A DNA stretch of 64,000 bases, from contig VFIW01000060.1 of the NCBI GenBank assembly GCA_006386115.1, forward strand, positions 1 to 64,000, in the 5' to 3' direction. The translations under genes and the position numbers were made by a program. Shown one piece after another: positions 49,987-60,479 of the stretch. The notes beneath the pieces are model-generated. The model saw nothing but the letters and a program-made list of their open reading frames with translations. It was not told the origin of the DNA and made no database searches. The stretch comes from Globisporangium splendens (taxonomy: Eukaryota; Oomycota; Peronosporomycetes; Pythiales; Pythiaceae). The stretch's first letter is position 1, and every line of letters begins with the position of its first letter.

Positions 49987-51240
49987 ATGAAGAGCTTTGT
50001 CGTCGCGTTTGTCGCGGGCGTCACAGCCTTGGTGGCGTCTGTGTTGGCCAACGAGCACCCTTACACGTTGCCGCAGTTCCCAGCAGGGGATCCAATCCCA
50101 GCCGATACCTCGGTCACGTCCAAGTTGCTCGGACTCGCAGCCGTGACGCCTCAAGCCACGTTAAACTTCCAGGCCAAATTGGACGGCATCTACATGAATG
50201 GCGCGCCGTTCACGTTCAAAGGTGCCAACTACTTTGGCATGGAAGGCGACATCCTCGTGCCTCATGGGCTCTGGGGAGGTGGTGAGTCAACGACCATCCA
50301 GAAGATCGCGACGTACCTCAAGGCCAACAACTTCAACGCTGTGCGTCTCCCTTTCGCCGTCGATGCCGTGTTGCAGAACAAGGTCGTGGATCGCACCAAG
50401 ATCATCAACGAAGCCGCGCTGCAGACGTCGTTCAACGGCAAGACGCTGTACTACTTGGACGTCATGGACTACACGATCAGCATCTTCGCGGCGAACAAGA
50501 TCGTCGTGCTTTTGGACGCTCACGTGTTGTACCAAAACGGCGGCATCGGAGCCTTGTGGTACACCAACGATGCTGACAAGAACAACTTCGAGAACGCGTG
50601 GAAGATCTTGGCGACGCGCTACAAGAACACGTGGAACGTGATCGGTGCCGACCTCAAGAACGAGCCCCACGATAGTGCATCCTGGGGAAGCAACAACACG
50701 GCCAACGACTGGCGCCTCGCCTCGTCGCAGTGGGCCAAGAGCATCCTGAGTATCACCCCACGTTGGTTGATCTTTATCGAGGGCATGCAGTACTCGAGCC
50801 GCGACCAAGCTGCTTACCCTTGCTTTTGGGGAGAGAACCTCATGGACTTGCAGCGCGCTAACTTGACGCTGCCAGTCACGGAGCGGCTCGTGTACAGCCC
50901 TCACGTCTACGGTCCAAACGTTGCATACCAGTCGTACTTCTCGGCCTCCAACTATCCGAACAACATGCCTGCGATCTGGGACCTGCACTTTGGCTTTGTG
51001 CACAAGAAGTACGGCCCGATCGTCATGGGCGAGTGGGGTGGCAAGTACCGTGATGATGCTGACAAGAAGTGGCAGGACCGCTTCGCGGCGTACCTCAAGG
51101 AGAAAGGTTTGGGCTACTTCTACTGGAGCTTGAACCCCAACTCGGGCGATACCGAGGGTCTCTTGGAGAACGACTGGAACACGCCTCGCTACGACAAGTT
51201 GACGATGCTCTCGGGCATCAAGGGGACCCCGATCCCATAA
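49987..51240 (+). CDS. Secreted GH5 glycoside hydrolase (cellulase-like), copy 1
   Basis: 417 residues, no intron. A signal peptide occupies about residues 1-21 (MKSFVVAFVAGVTALVASVLA). The GH5 barrel follows, with KGANYFGMEG, NNFNAVRLPF and ALWYT. The general acid/base is E226 in DLKNEP and the nucleophile E349 in GEWGG. The C-terminus is LLENDWNTPRYDK. Enzymes of this family usually cleave beta-1,4-glucans or mannans; the exact substrate cannot be read from the sequence. Oomycetes use such enzymes on their own cellulosic wall or on plant walls. Two paralogues lie within 5 kb. Confidence 0.93.
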   Translation: MKSFVVAFVAGVTALVASVLANEHPYTLPQFPAGDPIPADTSVTSKLLGLAAVTPQATLNFQAKLDGIYMNGAPFTFKGANYFGMEGDILVPHGLWGGGESTTIQKIATYLKANNFNAVRLPFAVDAVLQNKVVDRTKIINEAALQTSFNGKTLYYLDVMDYTISIFAANKIVVLLDAHVLYQNGGIGALWYTNDADKNNFENAWKILATRYKNTWNVIGADLKNEPHDSASWGSNNTANDWRLASSQWAKSILSITPRWLIFIEGMQYSSRDQAAYPCFWGENLMDLQRANLTLPVTERLVYSPHVYGPNVAYQSYFSASNYPNNMPAIWDLHFGFVHKKYGPIVMGEWGGKYRDDADKKWQDRFAAYLKEKGLGYFYWSLNPNSGDTEGLLENDWNTPRYDKLTMLSGIKGTPIP

Positions 51241-51278
51241 GCAAGTGGTGGAGTTGAGTGTGCGTGTGCTCAGGTGAA

Positions 51279-51304
51279 AGAGAGAGAGAGAGAGAGAGAG
51301 AGAG
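51279..51304. repeat. (AG)n microsatellite
   Basis: About 26 bp of alternating A and G just after the first GH5 gene, probably in its 3' untranslated region. Confidence 0.95.
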
Positions 51305-53098
51305 GAGCACGTGGAAAGGTAAGGTGGTCTGTCGTGAACTTTCCATCATCATCGTTCATTCGTAGTGCATGTTGAAAAAGGTTTGTTTTGGAGTTTGAAA
51401 GTAGCGCATTTGCCTGTTTGGGGTTTTAGTTGCAATAGCTTTGCGCGTAGGCTGTGGAACTGATTCCCTTGAATGGTGACGTTGAGTTTTGCTGCAATGT
51501 GCGCTTGCCTTGAACGTTGTCCATCTTCGAAACGGAGTTTCCATTTCTGAGTTTTAGAGGGAGTGAAATATGGACAGCCCACAATACCCAGCTTGGACAC
51601 TTTTGCGTCTTTAGCATCAGATCCCTTATCGCTCTGAAACTGCTATTTGCGCTCTCAACTGAGATGCGCGACGTAACCTCGATATGAATACGCGTTTTGG
51701 CCGAGATCTCGTGGCTTTGCTTCGGACCAATCATTCACCCTTTGATGCTTGGCCTGCCAAGCAATGGACACTGCCTACTGTATATGCAAACCACTCTTCG
51801 CTTATCGTGTTGAACCTGAGTCAACAGTAGGATGCAGTTTCCGTTGTTCACAGCAATTCGAAAGAGCTCGTCAGCTCATCAACAAGGTTGGCCATCGCCA
51901 GATCGACAGGTGCGAGTTCAACTTCAAGCAGTATTAACACACATCAGTACTTACCACATACTCGCTGATATCCTCATCATTCACTGCGGACTTATTTCGG
52001 ATCTAGTGCAATGATGCACAAATAATACAACAATATTGGAGAGAAATTGTGATACAATTGCGGATACAACATGCAATTCGTATTTAGTAATACCAGCGTT
52101 CAGTGATTTGCCGAAATGGATCTGCATCCAAGTCCTCGCGCCTGCTTATCTGTTGAACCTACTGGACAGCAAGCACACACGCCACCATCCTAAACGCTTG
52201 CTGTATCGCCACTTTTGCCATTCAAACTGCATATGAAAGGCTATCCACCATACCACGTTGAAGCCACCTCGACCAGCTGTGCTACGTGGCGAGAGTGGCC
52301 TGTCTCCAGAATCCTCTGTTCGCCCCACCGACACACATCTGAGTCTCCAAATATTTGGTACCTGCCGGTGCTACCTACTGTCCATACCCAGATCGCCCGA
52401 GAGCGCGTCAACGACATTTCGCATCCGTTCATTTCTCTCTTCGTTTGGCACTCCTAGACCCTGTTTTAGGAGCGTTCTATTTCGTGCATTTCCTACAGAC
52501 TCGCTTCGGGTGAATAGAATTCTGTACTTCAAGAGCACTGGCGAAATCACGAGCCTCACACCCCGTCTTCACGTTGACGCAGCGCAATCTCTCTTGATGT
52601 GTGCAAGAGGTCAACCAAAATTTGGGATGGTGAGCAATTTCAACAACCTGTCAGTGATACGTCGCCTTTCTGCCAAGTGGGGGTGATGACACCGGGATCA
52701 TGTGACCCACGATTCCCGGTGCCATTGACAGACAGGCATGCTGCTGCCAGCGCATCCCCTTTACGTGCGCGAGCGGGTCAAGCGCGTGTCATGCCATCAA
52801 CGAATCGGCAGACAGCACCCAAAACCTCTAGTCGAGAACTGTGTGCATCAGCGATACCTGCCATTTCTGGTGCAGACATGCGATCCAGGCTCGGTACGTA
52901 CCTTCATTCAGTCGTTCGACAGCGATGCGCAGTGCAACCATCCTGGATCAACCACTCACTCCAGCCGCGTATTCCCTTGACTTCTTCAATGTGTTCATCC
53001 CCCGAAAAATCTCACAAGGCACCCGGATCCTTAGCATTCTCTTGTGTTTGGCATACCTAGGCTGCTTGCTCCTTGGCGTCCTTAGAATGACCCTCATG
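51305..53098. other. Spacer between GH5 copies 1 and 2
   Basis: About 1.8 kb with no gene I can support on either strand; ORFs are short and without recognisable motifs. Confidence 0.4.
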
Positions 53099-53114
53099 TC
53101 ATTTCTCCAACTTC
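53099..53114 (+). promoter_or_regulatory. Initiator-like element of the second GH5 gene
   Basis: TCATTTCTCCAACTTC, partly matching the oomycete Inr, lies 63 nt upstream of the ATG at 53177. Confidence 0.45.
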
Positions 53115-53176
53115 ATTTTCCAACTCGCCTTCAAACGAACAAAGGAATATAAGAAACAGCAAAGACTACGTCAGCA

Positions 53177-54457
53177 ATGAAGCGGTTCGCCATTGCCGCC
53201 GCCGTCCTCTCCACCGCGTTCCACCAAGTTGTCGCGAACCCGCATCCGTACACGCTGCCAAATCAATTCCCAGCCGGCGAGCCGGTCGAGACGATTGTGT
53301 CGACTGAACTGCAACTCGAGTCGCTGGAATCTGTGACCTCGCTGATGTCCGTGTCCCAGCAGATCGAGCGATGCAACCGCTACACGTTTGCGGCGAAGAA
53401 AGACGGCGTGTACCTCAATGGCGAGCCATTCTACATCAAGGGTGCCAACTTCTTTGGTATGGAGACCGACATCTTGGTCCCGCACGGACTCTGGGGCGGC
53501 AATGACTCGACGACGATCCAGAAGGTCGCGACGCTCTTGAAGGCTAACAACTTCAACACGGTGCGGCTCCCGCTTGAAGTGAACGCTGTCCTGAACAACC
53601 CTGAGATCAATCGCAACGTGGCGGTCAACGAAGTGGACCTTCAGGCCAAGTTTGACGGCAAAACGATCTACTACTTCGATGTGCTCGACCACGTGATCAA
53701 TGAGTTTGCCAAGAACAAGATCTTTGTGCTCTTGGACGCGCACGTGCTCCGTTCTCGAGAGGGAATCACGCCTCTGTGGTACACGTCAGACGCCGACAAG
53801 ACGTGGTTCGAAGACGCCTGGAAGATCTTGGCCGCGCGGTACAAGAACACGTGGAACATCATCGGCGCCGACCTCAAGAACGAACCGCATGATGAAGCGT
53901 CCTGGGGCAGCAACGACAACAACACGGACTGGCGCCTCGCGTCGCTCCAGATCGGCACCAGCATCCTCGAGATCAACCCGCGCTGGCTCATCTTCGTCGA
54001 GGGCATGCAGCTCTCGAGTCGTGACGACCCAACCTACCCATGCTTCTGGGGCGAGAACCTCATGGACGTGCAACGTGCGCAGCTGGAGCTTCCAATCTCC
54101 GAGCGCTTGGTCTACAGCCCCCACGTGTATGGTCCAAATGTGTACGGACAGCCGTACTTCAAGGACCCGACCTTCCCGGCCAACATGCCAGCCATTTGGG
54201 ACAACCACTTCGGCTTTGTGAAACAGTACGGCGCCATGGTCGTCGGCGAATGGGGAGGCAAGTTCCGCGACGAGGACGACATCACGTGGCAGCGCGCGTT
54301 TGCAAAGTACCTCGTGGACAAAAAACTCGGATGGATGTACTGGTGCGTCAACCCAAACTCGGGCGACACCGAGGGTCTCTTGGAGAACGACTGGAACACG
54401 CCGCGCTACGACAAGTTGGAGCTCCTCTCGGTGTTCGAGGGCACGCGTGTCCCGTAA
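53177..54457 (+). CDS. Secreted GH5 glycoside hydrolase, copy 2
   Basis: 426 residues, no intron. Signal peptide about 1-20 (MKRFAIAAAVLSTAFHQVVA). The mature start PHPYTLPNQFPAGEPV matches copy 1. The acid/base is E236 (DLKNEP) and the nucleophile E358 (GEWGG). A nine-residue longer linker before the barrel distinguishes it from copy 1. Both catalytic residues and the C-terminal LLENDWNTPRYDK are conserved. It is a tandem paralogue of copy 1 in the same orientation, and is probably functional. Confidence 0.93.
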   Translation: MKRFAIAAAVLSTAFHQVVANPHPYTLPNQFPAGEPVETIVSTELQLESLESVTSLMSVSQQIERCNRYTFAAKKDGVYLNGEPFYIKGANFFGMETDILVPHGLWGGNDSTTIQKVATLLKANNFNTVRLPLEVNAVLNNPEINRNVAVNEVDLQAKFDGKTIYYFDVLDHVINEFAKNKIFVLLDAHVLRSREGITPLWYTSDADKTWFEDAWKILAARYKNTWNIIGADLKNEPHDEASWGSNDNNTDWRLASLQIGTSILEINPRWLIFVEGMQLSSRDDPTYPCFWGENLMDVQRAQLELPISERLVYSPHVYGPNVYGQPYFKDPTFPANMPAIWDNHFGFVKQYGAMVVGEWGGKFRDEDDITWQRAFAKYLVDKKLGWMYWCVNPNSGDTEGLLENDWNTPRYDKLELLSVFEGTRVP

Positions 54458-54760
54458 ATCGACAGACTGAAAACGAGCGATTTTGCCACTTTCGGGTGGT
54501 GAGTCACTTTGCGTGTGTGGCTTCGAAAAAGAGTTCATGATCGTCATCGTCGGTGTTGTGATCGAAAGGGACAAGTGTGACGATGTGCGTAGTAGGTTTT
54601 GCGCCAGATAATTGGTTTTCAAGATCATTTGGTGCTTAACGGTAAATGGATATGTTCAAATCGTTAGCAAAGAAACAAAGCAACTGCAGGAAGTGTTTCG
54701 GCATGATCTATGCAGATCAGTAGGAGTGACGAAGCACTTCACCAGTTGAACTCACTCACC
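54458..54760. other. Convergent spacer between GH5 copies 2 and 3
   Basis: About 300 bp between the stop codons of copy 2 (+) and copy 3 (-). Nothing recognised. Confidence 0.5.
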
Positions 54761-56065
54761 CTATTTCAAAGGGACTGGAGTCCCCTTGAACTGGGCGAGC
54801 AGCGAAATCTTGTCAGCTCGAGGAGCGCGCCAGCCGTCCTTCAACAGACCCTTCGTGTCTCCCGCGTTCGGGTTGATGGCCCAGTAGAACCAGCTCAACT
54901 CGTTGTCCTTGAGGTACTTGGCGAACTCCCGTTGCCACGTCTGGTCGTCGCTCTTCTCGAACGCACCGCCCCACTCGCCGATGACCATCGCGCCATTGTA
55001 CTTCTCGTTGCCACGGATGAAGCCAAAGTGTTTGTCCCAGATCGCTGGCATGTTGGACGGGAACGATGCATCGTGGAAGTACGACATGTCGGACACGCTC
55101 GGGCCGTACACGTGCGGACTGTACACCAAACGTTCGGGGACGCTGAGTTCGAGAGGCGCGCGCTGCACGTCCATGAGGTTCTCTCCCCAGAAGCACGGGA
55201 AGTTGGGGTCGTCGCGGCTCGACTTGTCCATGCCTTCGACGAAGATGAGCCACTTGGACGTGATCTTGTGGATGCTGTTGGCCATCTGGAGCGAGGCGAT
55301 GCGCCAGTCCGTGTTGCGATCGCCGCTACCCCACGTTGCTTCGCCATGGGGTTCGTTCTTCAAGTCGGCTCCGATCACGTTCCAGGTGTTCTTGTATCGA
55401 GTGGCAAGGATTTTCCAGGCATCTTCGATCCAGTTCCTGTTGTCGTTGGATGTGTACCACAGAGGTGAGATGCCAGCGTTCGCGACGAGCATGTGGCAGT
55501 TCAAGAGCACGAGGATCTTGTGCTTAGCGAGCACATCCACTACATAATCGAGCACGTCCAAGTAGCGCAAGGTCTTGCCGTTGAAGGCAGTCTGGAGCTC
55601 CTTCTCGTTGCTGATCTTGCTGGGCACAACCTCCTTGTTATTGCGCACGGCATCGACGGCGAGCGTGAGTCGAACGGCGTTGAAGTTGTTGGTTGTGAGG
55701 AATTTGGCGACGGCGTCGAGGGTCGTAGTATCAGCGCCACCCCACAGACCGTGCGGCACGAGGAGTTCACCCTCCATGCCAAAGTAGTTGGCACCCTTGA
55801 TGGTGAACTTGGCGCCGTTGAGGTAGATGCCTTCGGGTTTGGCTGCGAAGTTGAGGCGAGGGTTGGCCACTGGCTTTGGTCTCAGATTAGTGTTTCTCTT
55901 CGACGAGCCTTTCTTCCCAGGGTTTGTGGCTTTCTTGGTAGACTAGTTTTTGCGCAGTGAGGCTGGAGTGGCGTGACCCTTGGAGTCATCGCGTGCCTCG
56001 GTCTACAGCGCGGTGAGCACCAGCACAATGAACAAGAGCAGGAACGTGGCTCTTGAGACCTTCAT
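54761..56065 (-). pseudogene. GH5 glycoside hydrolase, copy 3, inverted, two in-frame TAG codons
   Basis: The frame from the ATG at 56065 gives a good signal peptide (MKVSRATFLLLFIVLVLTAL), then TAG (56005-56003), 19 codons, a second TAG (55945-55943), a Lys/Ser-rich linker, and an intact GH5 barrel to 54761 with DLKNEP and GEWGG. Total span is 435 codons, like copies 1 and 2. Everything after the second TAG is unbroken. Either this is a recent pseudogene, or a 78-nt intron (GTGCTC...AACTAG) removes both stops in frame. The donor is poor and the paralogues have no intron, so I favour pseudogene. No ATG lies between the second TAG and the barrel. Confidence 0.75.
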
Positions 56066-56711
56066 GGATAATGAGGTTCGCTGGAGGCGGCCGTTGGTTG
56101 TTGATGGTTGGTGTGGAGACCGGAGGTTGGGAAGTTGATGGCGAACTTGAAAATGAGAGACGAGCTTGTGTTGGCTTTGCATTGCTCGTTGGAGTCGACC
56201 TGGTGGGTGTTCAGCTAGCGCACTTAGAATGCACAGGTGGAACCTTGTTGCCTCTGGGGTATGCTTAGGTCTATTGGGACCATAGAATGAAACCCTGTGT
56301 CACTGATTGAAGGGATGATTTGATGGAGAAGCTTCTCTGGAAACGGTCGACTCGTCGGTTTGGTATTAGCAACACATAGAATTGCACTGCGTCAACTCTG
56401 CTGCGTGGGGCTCTTGAGATTGCTGGGCGGTTCGACGCAGAATATCGTCCGCGAGCGCATCAGGCACTCCATTTGATGGCAGAATCATCTTGGTGAGACG
56501 AGAGGTCTGAACCAAAGTCAAGTGGTCAACGAGAAAGCAAAAGGCAACGACTGGGTCCACTGATTCTAAGTGCTGAACGGTTAATAGTGATAGCGTGCGA
56601 TCTCTACTAGCAGCACATGGCCAAGTAATTCCATCAGTTCGAGGAGACGTAGAAATAAAGCAGTTTTACAGTGGCCGGATAGGATGCTCTTTGCTATCAG
56701 AAATGAGGTCG
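56066..56711. other. Spacer with a short dispersed repeat
   Basis: No gene supported. 56319-56380 (GATGGAGAAGCTTCTCT... TATTAGCA) recurs at 61481-61543. 56455-56515 (TTTGATGGCAGA...CTTGGTGAGA) recurs at about 63511-63565. The second copy is thus split by the second LINE. Confidence 0.5.
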
Positions 56712-56727
56712 TCACTGAGGATCTCGG

Positions 56728-59700
56728 TTCCATGCTACGGTCCCTCCGCACAAGGCTGAACTGCGATTCTATGCACTGGTGTACATTCCGGAAACTCGGA
56801 AAGTCACGGAAGCGCAAAACCAAGACTTGATGGCACCCATTACTGAAAAAGAAGTACGAGAGGCAATCGCGGCTTTACATCGGCATAAGGCAGGTGGCGT
56901 GGACAGTCTGAACAATGACTTCTACAAGGATTGCGAGGACGCGATGGTCGACGTTTTGGTGCGGGAATTCGACAACATCCAACGCGGGGCACCCATGCCA
57001 AGATCATTCGGCCAAGGAATCGTTATTCCGTTGCGCAAGAAAGGAGATTCGCCAAATCCCCTCGATTACAGACCAATCACCCTGCTTACGACCACCTACA
57101 AGTTGTTTGCAAAAGTCCTAGCAACAAGGTTGCAAGACATCCTTCTGTGGATCATCGGAGAAGAACAACAAGGCTTCGTACGCGACCGACTGATGGAGAA
57201 CGCGATCCTCATCATGCAAGCCGCATTGGATAAAGCGTACCACAGCAGCACTGAAGGGTTCGATGACGCTCCGGGAATTGTGATGCTTGACTTCATGAAG
57301 GCTTACGACACACTGGACAGAGACTTTCTGTACCTTGTGCTGAGCAAGTTCGGCTTTGGGCGACAATTTGTGGATTTAGTACGTCGAATGCACACGGACA
57401 CTACGGCGCAGTACCTGGTGAACGGGGAACTGTCGAAAGAATGGGAGGTCAAGTCGGGCATTCGTCAAGGTTGCCCCCTGGCCCCTCTGCTGTTTATCGT
57501 TGCTGCGGAGATTCTCGCACTGGCAGTACAACAAGACCCCTATCTGGAAGGGATTCGTGTGACCAGATCAGGAGCAGAACCCCATCTTATTTCGACCTTC
57601 GTTGACGACTCTGCTGTCTTTTTGAAACAAGGGAAACAGCTGCCTCGGCTGATGCAGCTGCTGACCGAGTTTGGCCAGCAATCAGGGCTGCACGTGCAAC
57701 CAACGAAAAGCAGCTATATCAGTCTCAACACAGCAGTAGTCCAAGAACAAAGATGCGGCATTCCAATCCTGAAGCATGGAGAGACGGTGAGGTACCTTGG
57801 CATCCAAATAGGAACCGGGAACATCACGCAGGCTAATTGGGAGGACCGCCTGCAAAAGCTCCGAACAAGATTGATTATCGCGACCAAAGTCTCCAACAGT
57901 GTGGTGGGGAGAGTGCTTATACTGAATTCGGTCTTGCTGCCGGCGATTCTATTCACTGCCGGCTACATCAAGCCCCCAGCGAAGGTCGTGGATCAGCTAG
58001 TGAATCTACAAAAGCAATTTTTGTGGAAATCGACACTCGGCACAGACGGCATGAGGCACAAGGTGAGTCCTTCCCTGCTCTACCTGCCGGTCAAGGAAGG
58101 AGGTATTGGTCTCTATTCAATACCTCTGGCAATAAAGCGACAAGCGATGCGACGGACAACTCGGTGGCTACAGCGAGCGCGAGACAGGTATACAGAAGCT
58201 TGGCATGAACAGGTTCATCAGGACAAAAGTCAACACTGGGGATGCTGCGCGATCTCACCCAAGGAGCGAAGCCAGCACGCACAGACAAGGCTGTACCAGA
58301 CGAACAATATCCACAGACTCGGGTGGGAGTATCTCGGTGAAGACCTGGTGGCTGCAGAGGGACGCAATCCCGCGTGGAAAGACGATCTAAAGCGGCAAAT
58401 GGAATCCTTGCTACCGACCGTGGACCTCGAGTGGAGATCAGACGGACGGGTAGGCGTATATTTTGGGAGAAAACCTGAGCAGACGATTCATCAGCTATCG
58501 GAAGAGACTCGAGCGTTCTGGCCATCCTTTCAGTGGAACGACAACCCCTGGATAATCGACAGTCAAGGCGAGCAGTACACGGTCAAAACGGTTTCTTTCC
58601 TGAAAGGATGCAATTTGGCCAGCTTCAACGTGAGACGGGAAGAAGAGCGAGTGTTCTCCGTGCGGCTACCAACCATGACGGCGACTCTCACGTTCAAACG
58701 AATGACCACCTTGCGAAAACTCGTAACCAGCACCATTCTATGCTCACCGGAGATAGAAATCGATGCAGGCAACCAGTTGAACAGTCACCAGGAGCCGTGG
58801 AGCAGGAAACACACAAAACGAGAGTACAAGTGGATCAGCAACGGCATGGGAACCATCATCGCGATGCCAGGGTCGGAGAGGAGCCACACGGACTACATTC
58901 AGATGCAACGGCAAGCAAATGGAGTTCTCTGGACAGTGACCGACTGGACCGGGGATGCTACTTGTCAACAAGACGTTGCAATGATCGAAGAAGAAATAAA
59001 AACTGTAGGGTGGACATTCAAACCTCACCCGCTCACGACGCACTGTCCGTGGCTGGTGCATGAACATACTCCCCCAAACAGCATCCAGAAGACAATTGAC
59101 CGAGCAAGAACACGGAGGCTGCACAGCAAGTTGTATCAAGGTCTCGGAGTACTCGTAGACAAGCTCAACGAAGTCGCGAAAACGGATCAGTGGTACAGTC
59201 ATGTGCAGTATCGGCTACCAGCAGATCTATGGAAGCAACGAGGATGTCTTACACCGTATCAGATGTGGACGACATACCGGATTTCTACGATGCAGCTCAA
59301 CCTGTTCCATCCGGGAAGGATCGAGTCTTCGGCGTGTCCAAGCAATGCCGGATGTGGGGAAACAAAAGAAACTATCTCACACATAGTCTGGAGTTGCAAG
59401 CGAGCACAAGCTGCGTGGATGGCGTACCTCGGGCGATGGATTGGTCGAACATTGACGGAGCAAGCACTCAATCTCTTCCTGCCTCACATTGCTAGCCGCA
59501 CAGCCCCGCCAGGTCAACGATCTTTGCTCCGGGAATTGGAAAAGAGCTTCGGGTTCATTACTCCGGAACACTCGACAGCACTACAGAAACTCTGGTTTAT
59601 AGTCACATCAAGCATCCCAGTATTGCTGTGGAGAACGAGAGTGGAAATAGTGCATGAATGGCAACACGTTGCTATCGAAGAAAGCACCAAGCGTGTGTGG

Positions 59701-60414
59701 ACTGCGTGTGTGATGCAAGTGCGAGCTGTGGCTCATCGGATGAGAACGCTCAAAGGAGAAAAGATCAATGCAACTTGCCTGAGCCAACTGCTGAACGTAC
59801 TGGAGAGACAAGACATGTCGCGCCAACTTGAAGCGTGGGCGACAGCGCGTTTGTATTCCGATGGAGGTGCACGCGGCAACCCAGGTCCAGGAGGCAGCGG
59901 TTGGGTACTCATCTTCCTGAATGAACGCACCAATCGATGGGAACTCAAAGCATGCGGCTATGCGTACATGGGACCAGAAGTCACGAACAACCGGTGCGAA
60001 TACAGCGCGCTGAAAGATGGCCTGGCATACAGTGCACACTACCTACAGCACTATGAAGTCAAGTTGGAAGTCTTCGGAGACAGCCAAATGATTATCGCAT
60101 CCCAGAACGGGTTCGCCTCAATACGCCAGACCAAGTTGCAGCCACTAGCAGTTCGGGTAAACCAAATCATCGCCAACTTTGCGTGGATCTCCTGGAATCA
60201 CACAAAACGAGAACAAAACAAAATGGCCGATCTTCTCGCCAACATGGCAATGAACTCCAAGAGTGCGAAGATACTCACCGATGAATCGCGGGGGAACGAT
60301 CAAATTCTTATGTCCCAAGTCGCAGTTCTACTCGACAATGATATCGGTGCCACACCGTCAAAACATAGAAACACCTCACTGTCAGCAGTGTTAATGAGAC
60401 TCAGGAATTCTTAA
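56728..60414 (+). CDS. LINE ORF2 fragment: reverse transcriptase, zinc finger, RNase H
   Basis: About 1,228 codons open from the insertion junction (FHATVPPHKAEL...); no start codon belongs to this truncated end. RT motifs: RPITLL, GFVRDRLMEN, MLDFMKAYDTLDR, SGIRQGCPLAPLLF, STFVDDSAVF and LGIQIG. A zf-RVT-like Cys/His segment (CPSNAGCG...HIVWSC) is near residue 870. The RNase H domain at about 1025-1170 is of the archaeal/plant-LINE type (YSDGGARGNPGPGGSG, CEYSAL, GDSQMII), with its last Asp in MADLLANMA. It would copy LINE RNA at a nicked target. Confidence 0.92.
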   Translation, partial: FHATVPPHKAELRFYALVYIPETRKVTEAQNQDLMAPITEKEVREAIAALHRHKAGGVDSLNNDFYKDCEDAMVDVLVREFDNIQRGAPMPRSFGQGIVIPLRKKGDSPNPLDYRPITLLTTTYKLFAKVLATRLQDILLWIIGEEQQGFVRDRLMENAILIMQAALDKAYHSSTEGFDDAPGIVMLDFMKAYDTLDRDFLYLVLSKFGFGRQFVDLVRRMHTDTTAQYLVNGELSKEWEVKSGIRQGCPLAPLLFIVAAEILALAVQQDPYLEGIRVTRSGAEPHLISTFVDDSAVFLKQGKQLPRLMQLLTEFGQQSGLHVQPTKSSYISLNTAVVQEQRCGIPILKHGETVRYLGIQIGTGNITQANWEDRLQKLRTRLIIATKVSNSVVGRVLILNSVLLPAILFTAGYIKPPAKVVDQLVNLQKQFLWKSTLGTDGMRHKVSPSLLYLPVKEGGIGLYSIPLAIKRQAMRRTTRWLQRARDRYTEAWHEQVHQDKSQHWGCCAISPKERSQHAQTRLYQTNNIHRLGWEYLGEDLVAAEGRNPAWKDDLKRQMESLLPTVDLEWRSDGRVGVYFGRKPEQTIHQLSEETRAFWPSFQWNDNPWIIDSQGEQYTVKTVSFLKGCNLASFNVRREEERVFSVRLPTMTATLTFKRMTTLRKLVTSTILCSPEIEIDAGNQLNSHQEPWSRKHTKREYKWISNGMGTIIAMPGSERSHTDYIQMQRQANGVLWTVTDWTGDATCQQDVAMIEEEIKTVGWTFKPHPLTTHCPWLVHEHTPPNSIQKTIDRARTRRLHSKLYQGLGVLVDKLNEVAKTDQWYSHVQYRLPADLWKQRGCLTPYQMWTTYRISTMQLNLFHPGRIESSACPSNAGCGETKETISHIVWSCKRAQAAWMAYLGRWIGRTLTEQALNLFLPHIASRTAPPGQRSLLRELEKSFGFITPEHSTALQKLWFIVTSSIPVLLWRTRVEIVHEWQHVAIEESTKRVWTACVMQVRAVAHRMRTLKGEKINATCLSQLLNVLERQDMSRQLEAWATARLYSDGGARGNPGPGGSGWVLIFLNERTNRWELKACGYAYMGPEVTNNRCEYSALKDGLAYSAHYLQHYEVKLEVFGDSQMIIASQNGFASIRQTKLQPLAVRVNQIIANFAWISWNHTKREQNKMADLLANMAMNSKSAKILTDESRGNDQILMSQVAVLLDNDIGATPSKHRNTSLSAVLMRLRNS

Positions 60415-60448
60415 ACTATATGTAGATCATAAGTTAAATAGAATTACC

Positions 60449-60463
60449 TTCTCTCTCTCTCTC
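60449..60463. repeat. (TC)n tail of LINE 1
   Basis: A run of about seven TC units directly before the downstream target duplication. It occupies the place of a poly(A) tail. Confidence 0.85.
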
Positions 60464-60479
60464 TCACTGAGGATCTCGG

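Larger units (their letters stand above)
56728..60463 (+). mobile_element. LINE (non-LTR) retrotransposon 1, 5'-truncated
   Basis: Flanked by a perfect 16-bp target duplication, tcactgaggatctcgg (56712-56727 and 60464-60479). ORF2 is in frame from the first base after the duplication, with no endonuclease domain, so the copy is 5'-truncated. The 3' end is a (TC)n tail rather than poly(A). The ORF is otherwise unbroken, so the insertion looks recent. Confidence 0.93.

Noticed and set aside
50287..51003. 238-codon minus-strand ORF opposite GH5 copy 1
   Set aside because: A similar shadow appears opposite copies 2 and 3 and follows the conserved GH5 codons. It is not open beyond the GH5 gene.
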